From Ectocarpus siliculosus (Eukaryota; Sar; Phaeophyceae; Ectocarpales; Ectocarpaceae), in the NCBI GenBank assembly GCA_000310025.1, contig FN649737.1, positions 44,773 to 63,764 of the forward strand: 18,992 bases of DNA. Direction: 5' to 3'. The stretch's first letter is position 1. Every line of letters starts with the position of its first letter. Below, piece after piece: positions 9,349 through 18,992 of this stretch. The position numbers and the translations under genes were made by a program. The notes beneath the pieces were generated by a model. That model was given only the letters and a program-made list of their open reading frames with translations. It did no database searches and was not told the origin of the DNA.

Positions 9349-9497
9349 TATTGTTGGTGTTGGTGTTGGTGTTGGTGTTGCTGCTGGTGGAGGGGCTGGT
9401 GGTGGTGACGTTGTTGTTGTTGTAGTCGGTGGTCTTCTTAGTTTTCTTGTTCTTGCTGTTTTTGTTTTTGTTGCTGTTGTTGTTGTTGTTGTTGCCG
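9349..9497 (+). repeat. GTT/GGTGTT microsatellite cluster
   Basis: A run of ggtgtt hexamers near 9349-9381 is followed by mixed gtt, ggt, ctt and ttt triplets to a gtt run ending about 9497. On the minus strand it reads as Asn/Thr/Lys-rich peptide, which is an artefact of the triplet repeat. Confidence 0.9.
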
Positions 9498-10200
9498 AGG
9501 TCCGTCGACAGATCTTGGTGGGTGGAAGGCCCGATCATCGCGACGTGTCCGCCGAGAGAGGCAGACCTGAAACAGCCAAGGATGAATCAGCCGAGCAACA
9601 GGGAAGGAACGGGGGTGGTACTGGTGAGCAGCAGTGCCTTGGTTGTTGCCGCAGATCGTCGTCAGAAATCACTCAACTTAATGCACAGATAGGGCAAAAA
9701 ATAAAAGGAAGGAGCACCGTCATGGTTTCCCTTGCATCTCCCTTTGAAATGACTCTACATGTATCGTGCTCAAACTCTGCAGAATGCCGGGTGGGTCAAA
9801 TAGGAAGTATTCATTAATTGCTGTTCAGCCTGTCTTTGTTACACTCTTGTCCCGGCCCCGCGCACAGGATAGATACTACACCCAATAGAAGGAGATACAA
9901 AATACGTCAAGATACTACGCACAAATATACTGCCGCTGTGGTCATCAAGGGCCACGTACCTACAGACACAAGGCATCAACGAGGCGACATAGTACAGTCG
10001 ATTCTTGCAACAATATCCTGGAACAGCAATCAGTTTCCATGTAAAACGATTTGTAACGGAGGAGGTAGTTCCTGCAACCTAAAAGCTATCGAGCTCTCCA
10101 TGGACTCTCGTACAAATCGAAATGCCCACTCACGCGTTTGTCAAGTTTGACCTTCAGAGTTTGCATGCCGGCAGATGAACCCTTACCTCTATTGTATGAA
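9498..10200. other. No supported gene
   Basis: Only short open frames without motifs. The longest, 110 codons on plus at 9818-10150, has no recognisable domain. Confidence 0.4.
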
Positions 10201-10770
10201 TTACAGTAATTCAGAAGAGTATTGTTTTTTTTTTTCGCTTTCGTTGGCTAGATGGTCAGGGGGGTCCCAGTGGCCTTGAGACCCGAGATTTCTGGCGATA
10301 ATAATCAAACTCCTTCCGCAGGCGTCGTGACGGGAGGATCCAAAACGCCGAGTTAGATGTAGTCCGCTACCGAGGGCACGCGGGCTTTCTCCGTTGAGAA
10401 CTGGGCAAGACAGATAGGGTCTAGAATGGTATTGGGCAGACGGTGCCAACACAACACATATCCGTCGGCTCAACATGCCAAAAAACTGGCCTGTGGAAGA
10501 TTGCAATTCACCGCCGGTGGTGCTGTCTGGTACTCGTTCATATATTATACTCCGAGTAACTACTTCGTGGTTTGTTTGAACTTGAGTCTCCCCTCTTCTG
10601 GGCAAGAAGATCTCGACCAGACACCGTGAGCGTGATGGTAACCCCCGCTTTTCTCCCAAACACGAGAATTGATTGATAAACGTTGCCAACACAAATTGCA
10701 CCGCACTTTTGGTCGGAACCACGGAACACGGGGAGACATCCATGGAAAATCGAAGGCCCTTCCGGGGCAT
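10201..10770 (-). CDS. Open frame of 189 codons, no recognised function
   Basis: The frame is uninterrupted from an ATG at 10770 to a stop at 10201 (a GTG at 10809 would add 13 residues). The product has no signal peptide, repeated motif or recognisable family, contains scattered Cys and Arg, and ends with a lysine-rich EKKK stretch derived from a T-run at about 10226. No splice sites stand out. The length is somewhat greater than expected by chance but the composition is not convincing. It may be a decayed mobile-element piece or spurious. Confidence 0.15.
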   Translation of the reverse strand: MPRKGLRFSMDVSPCSVVPTKSAVQFVLATFINQFSCLGEKRGLPSRSRCLVEIFLPRRGETQVQTNHEVVTRSIIYERVPDSTTGGELQSSTGQFFGMLSRRICVVLAPSAQYHSRPYLSCPVLNGESPRALGSGLHLTRRFGSSRHDACGRSLIIIARNLGSQGHWDPPDHLANESEKKKQYSSELL

Positions 10771-10809
10771 TCTTACACAGCAAGCGGATGTGTGATGGCT
10801 ATGTACCAC

Positions 10810-12399
10810 CTACCACCTCTACCATATCAGCGTGCGTGTGGATTTCGAGTGCGGCGATCATTTCACGCCGGGTGGCGTTGGGTGACGCGCCAATTCGCAT
10901 TGTGAACCCTCTTGGACATGAAACGTGTTCTGTGGGTGACACTGAATGAACTGACTAATAACTGGTACACTGTGTGACAACAACTTTCTAGTGTCAACAT
11001 GGATGGATGGATGGGTAAATCTCACATTGAAAGTCCGCACAGACGCACAGCCGGGCGCGAGGCCGGTACTCCGCTGTTACTACTACCGCTGCTGCTGCTA
11101 CCGCTGCTGTACACACGCACACGGTTTTGTAACTTCCAAGCGTTACGGCTTTGGGGCGGACAACGGTCCGCCCTGGCCAGCTTCCTTTTTTTCTACGCTT
11201 GGTTGGATGCCATGCAGCACGTTCTAGTTTGTACATGTCTCCCGATTCTTCCTCCGCCATGCATGGTTGTCACTCCCCGCGAGGGTCTCAACCAGTGGAC
11301 ACTAGGATACCACCTTCCACTGGTGGATTGAGCCAACTGTACACAAAGAAAGCTGCGGCAGATAGGGGATTGAACCACAGCACGGCCGCTATCAACTCGA
11401 GATGTCCCGAGCCCCACAGCGCCTGCCTGCAGGAAGATCTGGATTGATAGATTAAGACAGCACCCACACTCACATCGCGGGCGAAGCAGAGATAGAAGCT
11501 GTCCAATCACTGGCTGAAGCCGGCGAGGTGCTCCGTTGTCTCTTCTTCGTCCTGTACGATCAGGTATTGCCGGTTGCTGGGTAGAATTTACTGCTTAGGT
11601 CGTGGGGGAGCAGAGGCTGGAGAGCACGAAAAAAGGGGGCGACGCGAGTGAATATTATACAGATGCAGTGTTACCGAAAAATAGCGGTTTACAGGGGGTG
11701 GGGGGGGGGCATTCAATTGTACACTCACACATACATGTAGAGGGTAGTCCTGGACAGAACATCTGTGTCGCTGGCTGTACATAAACGTACATAGCGTACT
11801 GTGCGCGTTGGCAGATACGTAATCATAATTTATTTGTGGCTTCTCTTCTTACTTCATTCATATCCGAGACGACGCTAAATCAACGAACATTAGCATGGAT
11901 CGTGTGCGGCGGCACTCTACTGGATGGAGCCCAGGATGATGATTAAGGGTACAGGGTTACGCTGTCATTACAACAGTGTAGAAAAGCGTGCAACAGTAAC
12001 TGCTGTGTGAGGTCGACCGGAACTACAGACTGTGCCTATCTTCAGGCGACACTACACACTACTAACAACTGTCTTCACGGGTGTGTAACTTGGAACATTT
12101 TTTTGCTATTATCGTTGCAAGGTTCCCCTTCGGAACGTGGGTGTCAAGTCTCCCGAGGGTGACGAAAGATGTCATGCTTTTTGTGTGTGTGGTTGGTTGG
12201 CTAGTGCGCATTTCCATATAACAACGCATGTAGTATGTGTGCTATGGGAGTAAGGCCGTGCGGACAACATAACTCGCCCGCGAGATGAAAAAAATACGAG
12301 GAAACATACATACATGTAGTCTTCGCATCAGATTCCCGTTGTAGTTAAAAATCCGAAACACCAGCAGCAGAGGCGAGAGCCCGCGCTTCAAGAAGTAAG
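10810..12399. other. Long stretch without a supported gene
   Basis: Contains a short ggat tetranucleotide repeat near 10999-11016, a short triplet-rich patch near 11078-11112, a 9-bp inverted repeat (accagtgga / tccactggt) near 11291-11324 and a G-run near 11698-11710. Open frames overlap on both strands and none shows a family motif. No transposon ends were found. Confidence 0.4.
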
Positions 12400-12510
12400 A
12401 TGGATTTCAACAACCACTGCTGCTGTGGGTGCATGCGTCCAGACTTGTCTTCAACGTATATGTTCATTTGCTGTGCCCACTGCGAACTGGACAGAAGAGT
12501 ACAGCACTAG
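12400..12510 (+). CDS. Very short Cys-rich ORF, 36 aa, speculative
   Basis: An ATG with A at -3 and G at +4 opens 36 codons containing seven Cys in two clusters, HCCCGC and FICCAHC, then a TAG. Paired CxC/CxxC clusters could bind metal, but the ORF is so short that chance is a strong alternative. No signal peptide and no neighbouring gene support it. Confidence 0.12.
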   Translation: MDFNNHCCCGCMRPDLSSTYMFICCAHCELDRRVQH

Positions 12511-12745
12511 GCGAGAAATTATGCTGTTGGACGTTGCCTTGACACTGTGAGTTTCTATGGTGACCCTCAGTGACAGCATCATCAGAAATGACGAGATTAG
12601 GTTACAATAGAGGCAGATTGTAATTTGTATTCGCTCGAAAACGAATTTCCCAAGACAAACTGCAAGCAGAGGTGCAGAAGTCACTCCGCGAGGGTTGACC
12701 ATGCAAGATGGGTGGGAATCGAATCGATTGAAATTCCTTCGTCAG

Positions 12746-12944
12746 GGCCCGTCGAGGCGTAGGTCGGGCGAAGGCACCGCCCCGATCTCGTGCGCGCAGC
12801 TTCCGCGAGCTGAGCGAAGTTGAACACGGTAAGAAAGTGTGGACAAGATTTCTTAGAAGTGTTCCTTTCTTTGGGGCAGAAACCAAACTCACTCGCATCG
12901 GTGCGGTTCTCATCTCTCTGCAGAACTCCAACCTTCCGCACTAG
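12746..12944 (+). CDS. Exon-like open segment, 65 codons, speculative
   Basis: After a plausible acceptor (attccttcgtcag) the plus strand stays open to a TAG, including SFRELSEVEHGKKVWTRFL and ETKLTRIGAVLISLQ, which looks protein-like. It has no initiating ATG, so it would have to be a terminal exon, and no partner exon was found upstream. The minus strand is open over the same bases, so composition alone may explain it. Confidence 0.15.
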
Positions 12945-13328
12945 ACTAAGCCGAACGTACGAGTGGAAGGGATACAGTTCATCGTCGGAAACAAGCTAAA
13001 CGAACTTGTGACTACACGACGAGACGTGAAAGGCCTATTATGAAGGCCAACATCATCACTGCCTGTGGTACGAGTTATAGTCTAGCCCATGTCTACAAAT
13101 AGCAGCTCAGACGGCCACGCGGTAAGGTGGGGCTGGAAAAGAACGTTCTCGGGGAAGACAACAATGCGCTCTGGTAAATAATAAGAGGTGGGCTAAAAGA
13201 AAAACGTGAACAACCTGTGTATCGTCGAACTCGTGTTCATGCTACGCACAACATCCGTGCTTTGCGTGCACTGGTAAAAAATAGCACGTGAGGTTGTCAC
13301 CGCAGGTCAAGTTTTTTCTGAACAAAGA

Positions 13329-13926
13329 CTACAACATCGATGACCCGAAGAAGTCAGCCAGGAACCGATCAACTTTGCGGTCCGATTCGTCCCGCAAGAT
13401 CTGCAGAGGGTTTGGCCAGATACAGTCCTATTTACTCCCTCTTGGCTTCTCATTGCTCCTCTTGTGTGCGTGTCCAAATCGTTACCCCACTCGGTCGGCG
13501 CCGAAAGGCCAGCATTGACGATTTGCCGAGGATGAGGCCGTACGGTCGGCCGTTGGAGTCTTGCCGCTCGTCAAAGGGGAGATGCCGGTACTTCTGGGCC
13601 ACCACCCGCAGAAACCTTTGTTGTGGAAAGGAATCCGAGCTTTGTCAGCATGAAATTCCCGATGACCTGATAGTGGGTCTCAGCATGCATTCAACACCTG
13701 ACCGCGATTTAACACGGGGGAGTCCCGCCCGTCAATCAGGACTCGAGGCATTCCCATTCCACCCCGCCTCCCTTGATGAGCCTGGAGGCACGTGGACATG
13801 ACACGGAAAGCAGTTAAATCACATGGTGGGAGTGGTTGTCGAACGCGACATCGTCAACGTCCACTTCACAGGATGTGCAAATGTTTGCTCACGCAAGAAG
13901 ATGTTCTCAGCCCACGCCCGCCGGTG
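13329..13926 (-). CDS. Three 3' exons of an unrecognised gene
   Basis: Exon 13926-13823 (34 codons plus two bases, includes WAENIFLREQTFAHPVKWTL) follows a pyrimidine-rich acceptor gtgcatccag. It ends AT|gtgatt in phase 2. Exon 13615-13486 completes the codon with G after acaacaaag and reads FLRVVAQKYRHLPFDERQDS, then NGRPYGLILGKSSMLAF. It ends in phase 0 at GGG|gtaacg. Exon 13400-13329 follows ctctgcag, reads ILRDESDRKVDRFLADFFGS and stops at TAG. The introns are 207 and 85 bp. All phases agree, which is hard to get by chance. Upstream exons should lie beyond 13930 but were not found with confidence. I do not recognise the family; the product looks soluble and charged with no membrane segment. 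Confidence 0.55.
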
Positions 13927-13965
13927 CTGGATGCACCAGCATAGCACACACGAAAATCGGGTTTG

Positions 13966-14051
13966 ACACGATATCTTGAACCGAAGTGTAGGCCTACGTG
14001 TCCTACTCGCAACTGCTTCTACTTCGGGACGATTTTGGTCGGTTGGGCAAA
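13966..14051 (+). repeat. Diverged direct repeat, copy 1
   Basis: Shares with 14404-14489 the ordered blocks ttgaaccga, tgtaggcc, gtgtcctactcgca, ctgctt and attttggt, with substitutions and small indels. It lies in the region just upstream of the exon at 13926. Confidence 0.7.
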
Positions 14052-14403
14052 CGGAGGTTTGGTATAGGCTGGGAACAATTGTGATCGGAGGGGTAGGTGA
14101 CAATCCCGTTTCATGTTTAGCCTCTGTGCTGCTTCCAGCCTCAGGTATCGTATCGTGTCCGGCTTCGCGCGTACGACAGAAATGGGAGTAGAGGGTAGTA
14201 GGTGGTTTTTTTTTTTTGCTCGCGTCATTCGTCAACTGACAGGCGCGCGTGTACATGCCGTTTGGTGTACACAGACTCCGAGAGGGACAATCGAAGTGCT
14301 CGTCGCACGTTTCCCGTTGAGATCAACGTCTTTCGTATCTTGTCCCTTGATTGCACCATCCCAACGCCTTGTCTTGACATGGTATCTTGACATGATGTCT
14401 TGG

Positions 14404-14489
14404 CATGATATGTTGAACCGATGAGTTGTAGGCCGAAGTGTCCTACTCGCACTGCTTGCACATGGGGTTGATTTTGGTTCGTGGACCCA
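14404..14489 (+). repeat. Diverged direct repeat, copy 2
   Basis: Second copy, about 440 bp to the right of the first. It is preceded by a small degenerate repeat of cttgacatg(a/g) units around 14373-14412. Possible old segmental duplication or remnants of one mobile element. Confidence 0.7.
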
Positions 14490-15421
14490 ACATAACATAG
14501 TCTATGCCATTGTGCGAACGACAAAACTGAAACACACTTATCGCGCAGGTTTCAATCGAGTAGGCGTGGTTGCCAAACACAGACCTGCGGTTTCGCGCAT
14601 ACCAAACTACTCTCTCCTTTCGATCGACCGCGATTGATTCACAACACTGTGTCATGCTGATCGTCGTCTGGCTACAGTAGTAATGTCCCTCCCCGTGTGT
14701 AAAGCAGGCTCAACAAGAAAATTCGGTGGACCCAACGGCTCTGGACGAACTGCACTGCACGAAAACAATACCCTTACATCGTGTGGGTGGGTGTGTCATT
14801 TCTGCTCACGGGATAGTTCCGACCGCACCGCACCGCACCGGTATTGTACCAATGCCGGGCAAGAGAGGCAGACTTCCGTACGATACCAAGTAGTACGTGG
14901 GGCCAGGTAGGCCTATACATACCAAACAAGAACCGACACCACCACAGAACACCACTCCAGTGCATGGATGCCCGGGGGGTAGTGGTAGTGGCGACAAAAC
15001 CTGACCATTGTCGGACTAAAAAGAAAAACGCGACTGACTCTCTTTACCAAGCGGTTCGGCAATGTCAATTTCCTCTTCGTCCACCCAACCACGACGTGAA
15101 CTCCCTAGGCAGATAGTCAATACTCATACGCCACGCTTGCGGACGAGCAAAGCAGAGAGAACAGCAGTAGACCATAGCATACTCCTCGACTTTGTACCCC
15201 GAAGCCGAAACCAGTAGGCGGTGGCTCACTCCGATCGGAAACAACGTTGCTCCGTACAGCATCATAGCCCCTTCTTTCATGAGTCAACAAAACCGACCTG
15301 AAAATCCAACCCACGACACCACCTCAACCTACTAGAAGCCATCGCGTAACGACACAACTACCATGCCATACCATACTATTGACAGAACATTCCGTATGGC
15401 GCACGGGATCGACTCAGTCAA

Positions 15422-18992
<3,571 letters not shown>

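Larger units (their letters stand above)
13927..15421. other. Region between the unrecognised gene and DIM1; upstream exons probable but not resolved
   Basis: Should hold the 5' part of the gene ending at 13329 and the 3' flank of DIM1. Candidates on minus include an open segment near 14567-14655 (with VDRKERVVWYARN, donor-like gtctgt) and a 71-codon ORF at 15065-15280 (with MMLYGATLFPIGVSHRLLVS). Neither could be joined in phase to the exon at 13926 with any confidence. Confidence 0.3.

Noticed and set aside
9086-9538. Minus-strand Asn/Thr-rich ORF of 150 codons
   Set aside because: Its composition comes entirely from the GTT-type microsatellite, and no domain remains outside it.
11291-11324. 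9-bp inverted repeat accagtgga / tccactggt as a regulatory site
   Set aside because: A single short inverted repeat with a 16-base loop and no neighbouring gene is within chance expectation for 19 kb.
11676-11700. Second remnant of the pogo-like MITE (atagcggttta motif)
   Set aside because: Only about ten bases resemble the element interior, and no terminal repeat is present nearby.

Overview
This is eukaryotic nuclear DNA of intermediate GC content. The genes are broken by short GT-AG introns, and the window is rich in triplet microsatellites, G/C homopolymers and transposon remnants. There is no operon structure. No gene here names the species. The intron-rich, GC-rich, microsatellite-laden style with a LINE relic suggests a protist or alga, and a brown-alga-like stramenopile is my best guess; that is inference only.

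Layout, left to right. (1) 1-1713: a 5'-truncated, frameshifted fragment of a non-LTR retrotransposon, bounded by an 18-bp direct repeat and ending in a poly-C run. (2) 2092-3974: nine copies of a roughly 180-230 bp tandem repeat. Variant positions mostly alternate between two types, so the true unit is largely a dimer. A compound hairpin is kept in most copies. (3) 4019-4862, minus strand: exon-like segments of unrecognised product. They may be a small gene or the 3' end of the next one. (4) 5451-8443, minus: a two-exon gene for a predicted 815-residue protein. It has an acidic N-terminus, a long Ala/Ser/Thr/Pro-rich, internally duplicated middle and a charged, basic C-terminus. (5) 8.7-13.3 kb: mostly non-coding, with microsatellites and a few weak ORFs. 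(6) 13329-13926, minus: three phase-compatible 3' exons of an unrecognised gene. (7) 15422-18760, minus: six exons of the 18S rRNA dimethyladenosine transferase gene (DIM1/DIMT1, KsgA family). This is the only gene identified with high confidence. Its 5' exon or exons lie beyond the right edge.

All supported genes are on the minus strand. DIM1 acts in ribosome biogenesis; nothing links it functionally to its neighbours. Its introns carry a pogo-like TIR element, triplet microsatellites and a small hairpin. I found no rRNA, tRNA, CRISPR array or prokaryote-type regulatory element. All gene models were built by eye from open frames, splice-site phases and, for DIM1, recalled family motifs.
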